A DNA stretch of 64,000 nt from CAYMPW01 sp964558505 (GCA_964558505.1 CAZLEI010000001.1:1-64000); one strand, 5' to 3'; positions 35,552 through 42,881 are shown, counted from the first letter of the stretch. The notes: generated by a model from the sequence alone, not told the origin. Numbers and translations: made by a program.

Positions 35552-35824
35552 ATGACAGTAAGGATAACGGTGAAGAACACGGCGGCCGGAGGGGCCACGA
35601 TGAGGATGGACCTGGAACCATACGAGCGCATATCCGAGATAGTTCAGTGCGCGGCGGAGTTCTGGAACAAGGATGCGGGGACGTACGTGGTGAAGAAGGG
35701 CAAGACGATGCTCAGGGAGAACGCCACCGTCCAGGAGGAGAACCTCATGGACGACGACGTGGTCGAGCTGATACCCGATCCGGAGGGCGGAGCATCATGG
35801 GCCTTCCGAGACCCGTCCTCGTGA
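35552..35824 (+). CDS. Ubiquitin-like beta-grasp modifier with Gly-Gly and tail
   Basis: 90 residues. Predicted beta-grasp: strand MTVRITVKN, strand MRMDLEPY, helix ISEIVQCAAEFWN, strands TYVVKKG and TMLRENATV, an ENLMDDDVVELIPD end that resembles the ubiquitin 'L.DGD.L.L' segment. Gly79-Gly80 follow directly and then a 10-residue tail ASWAFRDPSS. If the tail is removed, the mature protein is 80 residues ending in -EGG, close to ubiquitin (76, -RGG). GAGG precedes the ATG, 4 nt after the E1 stop. The last 28 nt overlap the E2 gene. Identification rests on fold pattern plus neighbours; sequence identity to ubiquitin is low. Confidence 0.82.
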   Translation: MTVRITVKNTAAGGATMRMDLEPYERISEIVQCAAEFWNKDAGTYVVKKGKTMLRENATVQEENLMDDDVVELIPDPEGGASWAFRDPSS

Positions 35825-36276
35825 AGAGGATAAACAACGAGCTCAAGGGATGCTCGGAATACCTGGGCAAGAGGATACCCCCGGTCCCGGAGGACGTGAC
35901 GTTCCCGATCGAGGTCGTCATCGATGTGAAGAACCAGCTGGGTTACGCATCGAAGGACAGGCTCATAAAGACCCACAGGTACCGCGCGGTGATATCCGAC
36001 GAGTACCCGTTCAGGAAGCCCGAGGCGAGATGGATGACGCCCATATTCCATCCCAACATCATGATGCCGGAGGACGGCGGATACGTGTGCGTCAGGACCC
36101 TGGACGACTGGAGCTTCGGCTCCAACATGCTCTCGTTCATAAAAGGCGTGGAGAACCTGGTGTCGGAACCGAATCCGAAGAACCCGTTCGGCACTGACTC
36201 CTGTATGGAGGCGGCCCGTTTCTTCGCGTCCAACAGCGCCGATACGGACATATCGGTGAAGTTCAGGAGGGGCTGA
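35797..36276 (+). CDS. E2-like ubiquitin-conjugating enzyme
   Basis: 159 residues, one UBC domain. Hallmarks in order: N-terminal helix (PVLVKRINNELKG), YPFRKPEARWMTPIFHPNI with the HPN tripeptide at 85-87, the catalytic cysteine C98 in GGYVCVRTLDDWS, conserved W105, then the helix region FIKGVENLVSEPNPKNPFGTDSCMEAARFF, matching 'LL.PNP.DPLN..AA..' of eukaryotic E2s. GGAGG lies 10 nt before the ATG. Overlaps the Ubl gene upstream and the JAMM gene downstream (TGATG). Confidence 0.92.
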   Translation: MGLPRPVLVKRINNELKGCSEYLGKRIPPVPEDVTFPIEVVIDVKNQLGYASKDRLIKTHRYRAVISDEYPFRKPEARWMTPIFHPNIMMPEDGGYVCVRTLDDWSFGSNMLSFIKGVENLVSEPNPKNPFGTDSCMEAARFFASNSADTDISVKFRRG

Positions 36277-37433
36277 TGCCGCGCATAGTATCCGACGAAT
36301 GCTCCGAGCCGGAGTTCCGCATACGTCCGGACGGAGCATCGGACCTGCTGGTGACCGAGGATGCGATGGCCGAGATGACATCGCACGCCGTCAGGGGCCT
36401 TGCGGAGGATGCCGAGATAATGGGGCTGATGGCAGGCCGCATATTCATCGACCAGGCAGGCAGGTATGCCGTCGTCACGGGCACGGCGACATCCGGGCTG
36501 GTCGCGGACAGGGTGAGCGTGAGGTTCGATTCCATGTCCATGGACGGCCTGATCGACGCGATAGATTCCATGGAGGAGGGGCAGTCCCTTGTCGGATGGT
36601 ACCATTCGCACCCGGGATTCGGATGTTTCATGTCGGATACCGACGTGCGCACCCAGGACGGGCTGTTCGGCGGCGATTGCGGTTTCGCGATAGTGATAGA
36701 TCCAGTGCGCGGGGAGGTCAAGGCCTTCGACAGCACCCCCGGACATCCCAGGGAGATAGAGATAACGGTCCTGGGGCGGCGATCAGACCCAGATCGCATG
36801 CCTTGCGCGCATGTCGGCCTCGGTCACGCCCAGTCTGGACATGATCTCCGGGACGAGGCTGTCGAAGAACAGCATGACGGAGTCCTCGAAGACGGTCCCG
36901 AGGGGGGCCAGCACTCCCGTGTCGGCATCCCTCGGCGTGTGGAATATGACGGCGGAATCGGAGGCGTAGGCGAGCTTGCTCTCTTTCCTCGATGTCACCG
37001 CGATAACGTACGAGCCGATCCTGCGCGCGATGTTGGCGGTCTGCGAGCCGGAGATGGTGCCGCCGGTGTTCGATACGATGATGGTCAGGTCGCCCTTGCC
37101 GATTATGGGGGTGGTCATGTCCCCCACGAAATGGACGTCCAATCCCATCTGCACCAGGCGCACGGCGAAAAGCTGGCTCACGAGTCCGGACCTGCCGGAC
37201 CCGTATATGAAGATCTTCTTGTCGTTGAGGATGTGCGAGAGCAGGAGCTCCCTGTCGCCCTCGTCCACCGATCCAACGGCGGCGCGCGCCTTGGAGAGTA
37301 TGTATTCCAGAGGTCTATCGTCCAAGATCACTCACCGTCGGAGGCGACACTGTCGGTGTCCTCCTTCTTCTTCGCCTTGAGGGCTTTGGCGGCCCTCTTG
37401 GTGAGCACCCTCTCGTGTATGATCCTCATGTAG
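36276..37433 (+). CDS. JAMM/MPN+ metalloprotease, Rpn11/CSN5-like; 3' end uncertain
   Basis: The conserved domain spans residues 22 to about 168. JAMM zinc site: E47 in AEIMGLM and GWYHSHPGFGCFMSDTD (H110, H112, S120, D123), followed by VRTQ and FAIVIDPVRGEVKAFDS. This is very close to the Rpn11/CSN5 pattern (GWYHSHPGFGCWLS..D..TQ ... VVDP). The likely job is to trim the Ubl tail after Gly-Gly and/or to remove it from targets. Oddity: no in-frame stop exists at the domain end near 36783. The frame runs on to 37433 wholly antisense to hxlB, and the extra 215 residues look like shadow translation. A lost stop, a frameshift near 36760-36785 or a true long overlap are all possible. Confidence 0.85.
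   Translation: MPRIVSDECSEPEFRIRPDGASDLLVTEDAMAEMTSHAVRGLAEDAEIMGLMAGRIFIDQAGRYAVVTGTATSGLVADRVSVRFDSMSMDGLIDAIDSMEEGQSLVGWYHSHPGFGCFMSDTDVRTQDGLFGGDCGFAIVIDPVRGEVKAFDSTPGHPREIEITVLGRRSDPDRMPCAHVGLGHAQSGHDLRDEAVEEQHDGVLEDGPEGGQHSRVGIPRRVEYDGGIGGVGELALFPRCHRDNVRADPARDVGGLRAGDGAAGVRYDDGQVALADYGGGHVPHEMDVQSHLHQAHGEKLAHESGPAGPVYEDLLVVEDVREQELPVALVHRSNGGARLGEYVFQRSIVQDHSPSEATLSVSSFFFALRALAALLVSTLSCMILM
36783..37331 (-). CDS. hxlB: 6-phospho-3-hexuloisomerase (SIS domain)
   Basis: 182 residues, the usual length. SIS-domain signature IFIYGSGRSGLVSQLFAVRLVQMGLDVHFVGD, TTPIIGKGDLTIIVSNTGGT, and the C-terminal GTVFEDSVMLFFDSLV. In archaea it works with hexulose-phosphate synthase to make pentose phosphates (reverse ribulose-monophosphate route); the partner is not in this window. 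GTG start at 37331 overlaps the stop of the upstream TIM-barrel gene. Confidence 0.9.
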   Translation of the reverse strand: MILDDRPLEYILSKARAAVGSVDEGDRELLLSHILNDKKIFIYGSGRSGLVSQLFAVRLVQMGLDVHFVGDMTTPIIGKGDLTIIVSNTGGTISGSQTANIARRIGSYVIAVTSRKESKLAYASDSAVIFHTPRDADTGVLAPLGTVFEDSVMLFFDSLVPEIMSRLGVTEADMRARHAIWV

Positions 37434-38374
37434 ACCGCGTCGTGCTCCAGGAGCGGGGAGCTGGATATGACCGTGAGCTCGGGCTTGATGTCCGCGAGCG
37501 CCTCGGCCAGGGGCTCGAACTTCAGGTCGCCCTTCTTGATCGGGGTGAGCCTGCGCTCGTTGCCGTCTGCATGCTCCACGCCTGCGAACGTCGTGTGTAT
37601 GGAGCCACCGCAGTAGGGTGCGACGACATCGATGAGGTCCGCGAAATCATCCGCGTCCATGAGGGACCCGGAGGTGCGGGCGTGATGATGGGGGAAGTTG
37701 ATGACGGGCTCGATGCCGTCTATGTTCTCGCAAAGGCCGAGTATCTGCTCCAGCGATCCGTACACGCCTTTCTGCCCGGTGATCTCGATGCCCAGTTTGG
37801 GCTTCAGGCCGCAGTCCTGCCACCATCCCATGATGTCCGCGAGGTTGCTGAAGATGTTCTCGTCGATCTCACGGTCGGGGTGGGACCCGTTGTACAGGCC
37901 GAGGTTGGTGACGACCATATCGCCGTCCAGGGCGTTGACGATGAGCCCCGCGTGCCTTATCGTGTTGATGCAAGTATCGGTGTGCTCGTTGTTGGACCCG
38001 AGGTCGATGTAATATGGCGTATGGAGCGAAAGGCTGACGTCCAGACGTTTGGCCATGTCGCCCATGGTGTAGAGCTCGTTGAAATTCTCAGTGATGCCAG
38101 AGGGCATGGTTATGAGCAGGTCCTCCTCGTCGATAGGTTCGTCGGGATCGTCGATGGGCTCATCATCCCTGAGGACCTCGACGACGAAGGCGTCCTCGAT
38201 CTCCCTGATGGTCTGGCCCACATAATCGTCCTCGGGGTACATCGCTATGGTACCTGCCCTGACCATCTGGATTTCGAGGGCTGTGAGGCTGAGGTTGTTG
38301 ACGTCCTCTATGCCGTCCTTCAGCGTGCGACCTTTGCATGAGAGCGGGATGCCTGCGGGACCGAACCTGATCAT
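37328..38374 (-). CDS. Endonuclease IV-like / sugar-isomerase-like TIM barrel
   Basis: 348 residues. AP-endonuclease-2 type barrel: SLHTPYYIDL, TNLGLYNGSH, GIEITGQKGVYGSLEQIL, INFPHHHARTSGSL, and IHTTFAGVEH. Several endonuclease IV metal ligands can be aligned, though the HANDSK and RHxxIG motifs are altered, so DNA repair is not certain. An acidic insert (about 70-90, DEPIDDPDEPIDEED) is unusual. Start at 38374; TATA GTTAAATATTAAC at about 38402-38414. Confidence 0.7.
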   Translation of the reverse strand: MIRFGPAGIPLSCKGRTLKDGIEDVNNLSLTALEIQMVRAGTIAMYPEDDYVGQTIREIEDAFVVEVLRDDEPIDDPDEPIDEEDLLITMPSGITENFNELYTMGDMAKRLDVSLSLHTPYYIDLGSNNEHTDTCINTIRHAGLIVNALDGDMVVTNLGLYNGSHPDREIDENIFSNLADIMGWWQDCGLKPKLGIEITGQKGVYGSLEQILGLCENIDGIEPVINFPHHHARTSGSLMDADDFADLIDVVAPYCGGSIHTTFAGVEHADGNERRLTPIKKGDLKFEPLAEALADIKPELTVISSSPLLEHDAVYMRIIHERVLTKRAAKALKAKKKEDTDSVASDGE

Positions 38375-38487
38375 GATATCACTGGTTCCGGAGCAATACA
38401 TGTTAATATTTAACCTATTGTTATATGGAGCATACATGTGCCGCACGAGGTGCGTTTCTTCTGCTTTCGCAAAAGCGGTGCGGGCAT

Positions 38488-38499
38488 AGTTATTTAAGT
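38488..38499 (+). promoter_or_regulatory. Promoter of the L18e-L13-S9-RpoN operon
   Basis: GTTATTTAAGTAA (38489-38501) is a TATA box giving a start near 38517-38522 and a leader of about 40 nt before the L18e ATG. Confidence 0.55.
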
Positions 38500-38560
38500 A
38501 ACCTCATCTTCTCTCCGCTTACCCTAAATGGGAATACCCAATGTCGGGAGAGTCAGAAAT

Positions 38561-38923
38561 ATGAGCATAAGTTCAAAAACCAATCCTGAACTCGTAGCCT
38601 TGATCAACGATCTCAAGGCTACCGAGAGAGAGACGGGATCTGCTATCTGGCGAGACATTGCCCTGAGGCTCGAGAAACCCAGGAGGAACTGGGCAGAGAC
38701 GAACCTCAGCAGGCTCGAAAGATACGCTGCAGACGGAGATGTCATAATCGTCCCCGGAAAAGTACTTGCAGCAGGCGAGATCAGCAAGAAGATTACAGTC
38801 GCAGCATACTCCTTCTCGGGGCCGTCGAAGGCAGCCATCAAGGCAGCCGGCGGAAAGACCTTGACGATAATGGAGCTCGCGGCAGAGAACCCCAAGGGTT
38901 CCAACGTGAGGATCATGAGGTGA
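38561..38923 (+). CDS. rpl18e: 50S ribosomal protein L18e
   Basis: Archaeal/eukaryotic L18e (bacterial L15 relative), 120 residues. Begins MSISSKTNPELVALI; contains IWRDIALRLEKPRRNWAE and the C-terminal GSNVRIMR. An upstream in-frame ATG at 38528 lies at or before the expected leader, so the ATG at 38561 is used. Confidence 0.95.
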   Translation: MSISSKTNPELVALINDLKATERETGSAIWRDIALRLEKPRRNWAETNLSRLERYAADGDVIIVPGKVLAAGEISKKITVAAYSFSGPSKAAIKAAGGKTLTIMELAAENPKGSNVRIMR

Positions 38924-38928
38924 TTTGA

Positions 38929-39354
38929 ATGGTTACAGTCATCGATGGAAAAGGACTCACGCACGGCAGGCTCGCCAGCGACGTCGCTGAGAGGACCATG
39001 AACGGCGAAGAGATAGTAGTCGTCAATGCCGAATCGATCATAATCACCGGCGAAAGGGATATGATCTTCAAACACTACAAAGAGAAAGTCGACCGCGGAG
39101 ACACCACGAAGAGGAAAGGTCCCTTCTATCCCCGCAGGGCAGACTTGCTGTTCAAGAGGTGCGTAAGGGGCATGATCCCCTGGACCACCACCAGCGGAAG
39201 AGAGGCATACAGGAGGCTTCACGTCTTCGTCGGCGTTCCCAAACAGTTCGCGGACGTCCAGATGGAGAGGCCCGAGTGCGCCGTGAGGGCGATAACTGGC
39301 AAATACACAACCCTGGGAGCCATCTCAAAATACCTGGGTTCCAACGTTAGGTGA
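38929..39354 (+). CDS. rpl13: 50S ribosomal protein L13
   Basis: 141 residues. VIDGKGLTHGRLAS at the N-terminus, VVVNAESIIITG, GMIPWTTTSGREAYRRLHVF and the C-terminal TTLGAISKYLG. Second gene of the standard archaeal L18e-L13-S9-RpoN cluster. Confidence 0.96.
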   Translation: MVTVIDGKGLTHGRLASDVAERTMNGEEIVVVNAESIIITGERDMIFKHYKEKVDRGDTTKRKGPFYPRRADLLFKRCVRGMIPWTTTSGREAYRRLHVFVGVPKQFADVQMERPECAVRAITGKYTTLGAISKYLGSNVR

Positions 39355-39358
39355 TCTC

Positions 39359-39757
39359 ATGGAGTGCGTCAACACAAGCGGAAAGAGGAAGACCGCGGTC
39401 GCTAGGGCCGTAGTCAAAGAAGGCACCGGAAAGGTCACCATCAACAAGACTCCCGTGGATATCTACACCCCTGAGCTCGCTAGGCTCAAGATCGAGGAGC
39501 CCCTGGGCCTCTGCCCGGAGAAGGCCTCGAAAGTGGACATCGCTGTCACCGTCAACGGTGGCGGAGTCATGGGCCAGGCAACTGCAGTCAGGACTGCCAT
39601 CGCTAGGGGTCTCGTCGACTTCTACAAAGATGAAGAGCTTGACACCATGTTCAGGGCATACGACAGGACCCTCATCATCAACGATGACAGAAGGAAACTG
39701 CCGAAGAACCCGCTCGGACACGGTGCTCGCGCCAGAAAGCAGAAGTCCTACCGTTAA
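39359..39757 (+). CDS. rps9: 30S ribosomal protein S9
   Basis: 132 residues. TSGKRKTAVARAVVKEGTGKV, GGGVMGQATAVRTAIARGLV and the invariant basic tail ending in KQKSYR, which contacts P-site tRNA. Confidence 0.96.
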   Translation: MECVNTSGKRKTAVARAVVKEGTGKVTINKTPVDIYTPELARLKIEEPLGLCPEKASKVDIAVTVNGGGVMGQATAVRTAIARGLVDFYKDEELDTMFRAYDRTLIINDDRRKLPKNPLGHGARARKQKSYR

Positions 39758-39767
39758 GGTGATAAAG

Positions 39768-39959
39768 ATGATCATACCTGTCAGGTGTTTCACATGCGGA
39801 AAGGTCGTAGGCAGCGCCTACCCCGAGTACAAGAAGCGCGTCGAGATGGGCGAGGACTCCCAAAAGGTCCTCGACGACCTCGGGCTCGAGAGATACTGCT
39901 GCCGCAGGATGATCGTCTCCCACGCCGATCTCATTGGTGAGATCGCGCCTCTCGGTTAA
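39768..39959 (+). CDS. rpoN: DNA-directed RNA polymerase subunit N (Rpo10)
   Basis: 63 residues. Zinc site C7-x2-C10 (RCFTCGK) and adjacent C44-C45 (RYCCRRM), the exact Rpb10 pattern. AGGTGAT precedes the ATG by 5 nt. Confidence 0.95.
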   Translation: MIIPVRCFTCGKVVGSAYPEYKKRVEMGEDSQKVLDDLGLERYCCRRMIVSHADLIGEIAPLG

Positions 39960-39980
39960 ACCACTTAAAAAAACACATTA

Positions 39981-40053
39981 GGGCCCGTGGGGTAGCTTGG
40001 TATCCTTCTTGCTTGGGGTGCAAGTAACTCCGGTTCAAATCCGGGCGGGCCCA
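39981..40053 (+). tRNA. tRNA-Pro (anticodon GGG)
   Basis: Acceptor GGGCCCG pairs with CGGGCCC; the anticodon stem CTTGC/GCAAG encloses loop TTGGGGT with anticodon GGG; T arm TCCGGTTCAAATCCGGG. Discriminator A at 40053. The Fic gene ends only 4 nt after it, and its 3' end is partly duplicated at 40680-40703. Confidence 0.95.
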
Positions 40054-40058
40054 CTCAT
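40035..40058 (+). repeat. att-like direct repeat, left copy
   Basis: Overlaps the 3' part of tRNA-Pro(GGG). Shares the core CGGGCGGGC-CACT with the copy at 40680-40703. Confidence 0.5.
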
Positions 40059-40576
40059 TATCTTATATCAACATCATTGTCTCGTATCACGCTTAATGAT
40101 TTTTTAATGATATTGAACATTTTAGCATAATCACACAAAAATGTGTCAGTACTTGCTTCAATCATTTCCATATCTGTTATTCTTGAAAAATCAAGATCAT
40201 ACCCTGCTTCCAACGCCGATAATTGAATAAAAAGCCTCTGAGTGCGACCATTCCCCTCTCTGAAAGGATGAATTGCGTTTATCTCGCCCAGATAATAAGT
40301 CAATCTTTGACATACGTGTACAATGCTCAAACCACAAAGATAGTTTTCAGACCTAAGTTCATTGAATAGCTTATCGGTATTATCAATGATATACTCATAA
40401 TTGCAAAACATCGTCCCCTTGGAGATATTCACTGTTCTCAATTCTCCTGCCCATTCAAAGATATCTTGAAATATGAATCTATGAATGGATTTTAAACGAT
40501 AAAGATCGAAATCACCATCAATAGGCAACTCTCTGATCTCCAATATGCGCAACAATGAGATCGACCGTTCGGCCAT
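40058..40576 (-). CDS. Fic/DOC-family protein
   Basis: 172 residues. Fic active site HPFREGNGR (103-111), with the WAGELRTVNISKG flap region (about 42-54). Such enzymes transfer AMP or a related group onto target proteins, often as toxins. No inhibitory S/T-x-x-x-E-G motif is seen, and no separate antitoxin gene is adjacent. More AT-rich than its neighbours and placed between the att-like repeats, so probably acquired. In-frame upstream codons before the ATG are stopped after 13 residues. Confidence 0.88.
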   Translation of the reverse strand: MAERSISLLRILEIRELPIDGDFDLYRLKSIHRFIFQDIFEWAGELRTVNISKGTMFCNYEYIIDNTDKLFNELRSENYLCGLSIVHVCQRLTYYLGEINAIHPFREGNGRTQRLFIQLSALEAGYDLDFSRITDMEMIEASTDTFLCDYAKMFNIIKKSLSVIRDNDVDIR

Positions 40577-40679
40577 ATTGAACTTATCAAATCGCAGTGA
40601 CTTGAGGATTTGCCATCATTTCGATATTTCAGTATGCCAGTGGATTGAATCATTATTTAGCATGCTGGTCACCATTGTG

Positions 40680-40703
40680 TCAAGTTCGGGCGGGCTCACT
40701 AAT
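40680..40703 (+). repeat. att-like direct repeat, right copy
   Basis: Degenerate copy (20 of 24) of the tRNA-Pro 3' end. It cannot form a tRNA by itself because upstream sequence lacks the other arms. Confidence 0.5.
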
Positions 40704-40806
40704 CACTTGCATTCTTCATTTCGAGGACACCGTCAGTGGTTTTCATTATCCAAGCGGTCTTCACACGGCATGATATCGTTATATCTCCCTGTGAAGATTA
40801 GGTATC

Positions 40807-41508
40807 ATGCCGGAACCCGCATGTCTGATCTGCGGAGGTCAGTTGGAGTATCTTCCCAAAGCAAGGGAGATGCAGTGTGCAGTGTGCAAGAAGAGTTTTC
40901 AGACGAATACCAGATGTCTCAACGGTCACTTCGTCTGTGATATGTGCCACGCGTCTGCAGGATGCGAGTCCGTCGCAGAGTCGGGACGTGCTTCCGGGTC
41001 CGCGGACCCCATTGCGATCGCCACGGACATGATGCTGTCGCCGAATGTGCACATGCACGGTCCGGAGCACCACGTCCTCGTCGGTTCGGCATTGCTGACG
41101 GCATACTGCAATGCAGGGGGCAAGATAGACCTGGAAGAGTCTCTGGCCGAGATGTCCAGTCGCGGATCGATGGTCCCCGGAGGATTCTGCGGTCTTGCTG
41201 GCACATGCGGAGCGGCCGTCAGTGCTGGAATGTTCTACAGCATCATCACACGCACGACGCCGTTAAGCGGCGGATCATGGGCGGATGCCAACATGCTCAC
41301 ATCCGAATGTCTGGCGGCCATTGCCTCTGCCGGCGGTCCCCGGTGTTGCAAACGCGATTCCTACTTCGCAATAATCACAGCATCTGAATTCGTCTCGGAG
41401 CATCTCGGAGTGAAGATGGACACAAGCGAGCATCCGGTCTGCAGGTTCTCGTCCAGGAATCGCGAATGCATAGGTGCCAGGTGCCCTTTCAGTCCGCTTC
41501 ATTTCTGA
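40807..41508 (+). CDS. DUF5714-like cysteine-rich protein
   Basis: 233 residues. N-terminal zinc ribbon (CLICGGQ ... CAVCKK), then CLNGHFVCDMCHASAG and MVPGGFCGLAGTCGAAVSAG, ending in cysteine-rich CRFSSRNRECIGARCPF. Resembles DUF5714 proteins of anaerobic archaea and clostridia, of unknown function. TATA CGTTATATCTC (about 40768-40779) lies about 32 nt upstream. Convergent with, and overlapping by 10 nt, the next gene. Confidence 0.75.
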   Translation: MPEPACLICGGQLEYLPKAREMQCAVCKKSFQTNTRCLNGHFVCDMCHASAGCESVAESGRASGSADPIAIATDMMLSPNVHMHGPEHHVLVGSALLTAYCNAGGKIDLEESLAEMSSRGSMVPGGFCGLAGTCGAAVSAGMFYSIITRTTPLSGGSWADANMLTSECLAAIASAGGPRCCKRDSYFAIITASEFVSEHLGVKMDTSEHPVCRFSSRNRECIGARCPFSPLHF

Positions 41509-41822
41509 CAGGCGCATTTCACCTGTCCATCCACGATGTCCTGCCAATCAGCCAGAACATCATGGGTCCAGCAATCATCTGCACCCGCTGCCTCGCGCAT
41601 GGTAAGTGCAAGTATGTAGCTCAACTCCTTCACAGTCGCTCCGGCATCCAATGCACCTTTGAAATGCTTCCTGACGCAAGGGGCGCTCCTTCCTTTGATC
41701 GAGAGCGCGAAGCAGATGAACTGATAGGTCTTCTCATCGATCATGCGGTTCTCTTTGTAAGTAGCATCCATTCTGTCAAGTTCCTCGGTGAATTCCGGGA
41801 AGAAATCTTCCAACATCCTCAT
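41499..41822 (-). CDS. Carboxymuconolactone decarboxylase / AhpD-like protein
   Basis: 107 residues, all-helical. Signature CVRKHFKGALDAGATVKEL resembles the CxxxH(x)n AhpD-type site, though the first cysteine of the usual CxxC pair is replaced (APCVRKH). Probable redox or peroxidase-related protein in an anaerobe; substrate unknown. Confidence 0.8.
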   Translation of the reverse strand: MRMLEDFFPEFTEELDRMDATYKENRMIDEKTYQFICFALSIKGRSAPCVRKHFKGALDAGATVKELSYILALTMREAAGADDCWTHDVLADWQDIVDGQVKCACQK

Positions 41823-41873
41823 GTATGATCCTCCTGGCCGGCGGGCCTGTGGAACAATCGACTTCCGTGTATT

Positions 41874-42881
41874 TCACCATGAGTGTCTGAACGCCTGCAA
41901 GCATCCGAAGTACATGATGCGGTTCTCTGGATGGCAGATGATGCATCCGAGTCCGGATATGTACACATGGCCGTTACTGAAAGGGCGGAAAAGTTCCGCG
42001 ATCTCATCCTCGCCCATGTCGGTCAGCCGTCTGTGGAATTCCATGAACCTCGCATCCGAGAGGACTGACCTGTTCCACCATTTTGCATATGCCAGAACAT
42101 CGTTTTCAATGATAGCTTCCGCGGCTTTCCTTCCGGATACGAGTGCTGCCCTGAGGCCGGCGAAGGAAACAGGGTTCGGCATGCCTGCCGCATCGCCGAG
42201 CAGAAGCACATTCCCTCTGGATATCTCTCCGACACCTCCGAACGGGATGTACCTTCCGGAGCCATGTCCCTTTCCGACCGAGCCTTCGCAGACCTTTCCG
42301 CCGTGCGGGAATGCCCACGAGTAGCTTCCGGTGCCCGGTATCATGCTGAAACGAAGGTGGTCAGGTGGGCACCCGGCCTTCAAGGTCTCGGATGCAGGGA
42401 GCATCTTGGCAGGGGAAGTGCCGAATACCTGTTTCCTGACGGTCGAAAATGCGCCGTCTGATCCTATGATGTAATCTGCTTCCAGGACGGATCCGTCGGA
42501 CAATGTGACGCATCCGTCGGAGACCGTCTCCGCCCTCCCCCTCATGAATGTGGTGCCTTGGGCTTCACAGCGGGCGCGAAGTCCCTTCAGGAACGACGGC
42601 CGGTCCAGTATGCACCCTTTGGTCCTAAGCATCAGTGACTTCCCTTCAGACCACTCTATGGATGTATGGGACACCTCATCCAGGATATGGTCTGCATCGA
42701 TACCTGCTTCCCTCAATGCGGCATAACTTATGCCCGCGCCGCAGACCTCGTGATATCTGGCATATCGTTCGCCGTCCAAGCGGTCCACTGCAACCGCTCT
42801 CATGCCAGCCTTCGATAGATGGAATGCGGCCGACAGTCCGGCAGGACCGCAGCCGATGATGATCGCATCATATCTCTTCAT
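41874..42881 (-). CDS. FAD-dependent geranylgeranyl reductase-like oxidoreductase
   Basis: 335 residues. N-terminal FAD-binding IIIGCGPAGLSAAFHLSKAG, the second FAD segment GDAAGMPNPVSFAGLRAALVSG, and a central YIIGSDGAFSTVRKQ. Resembles GGR/FixC-type reductases. The C-terminal part has CIICHPENRIMYFGC, cysteines not seen in typical GGR. Its start overlaps the larC1-like stop by 14 nt, so the two are coupled. Confidence 0.8.
   Translation of the reverse strand: MKRYDAIIIGCGPAGLSAAFHLSKAGMRAVAVDRLDGERYARYHEVCGAGISYAALREAGIDADHILDEVSHTSIEWSEGKSLMLRTKGCILDRPSFLKGLRARCEAQGTTFMRGRAETVSDGCVTLSDGSVLEADYIIGSDGAFSTVRKQVFGTSPAKMLPASETLKAGCPPDHLRFSMIPGTGSYSWAFPHGGKVCEGSVGKGHGSGRYIPFGGVGEISRGNVLLLGDAAGMPNPVSFAGLRAALVSGRKAAEAIIENDVLAYAKWWNRSVLSDARFMEFHRRLTDMGEDEIAELFRPFSNGHVYISGLGCIICHPENRIMYFGCLQAFRHSW

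Larger units (their letters stand above)
40035..40703. mobile_element. Small putative integrated segment at tRNA-Pro
   Basis: The 24 nt at 40035-40058 (tRNA-Pro T-loop to just past its 3' end) recur with 20 matches at 40680-40703. The two copies, in direct orientation, enclose an AT-rich stretch whose only gene is fic. This is the layout left by tRNA-targeted integration; no integrase remains. Confidence 0.5.
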
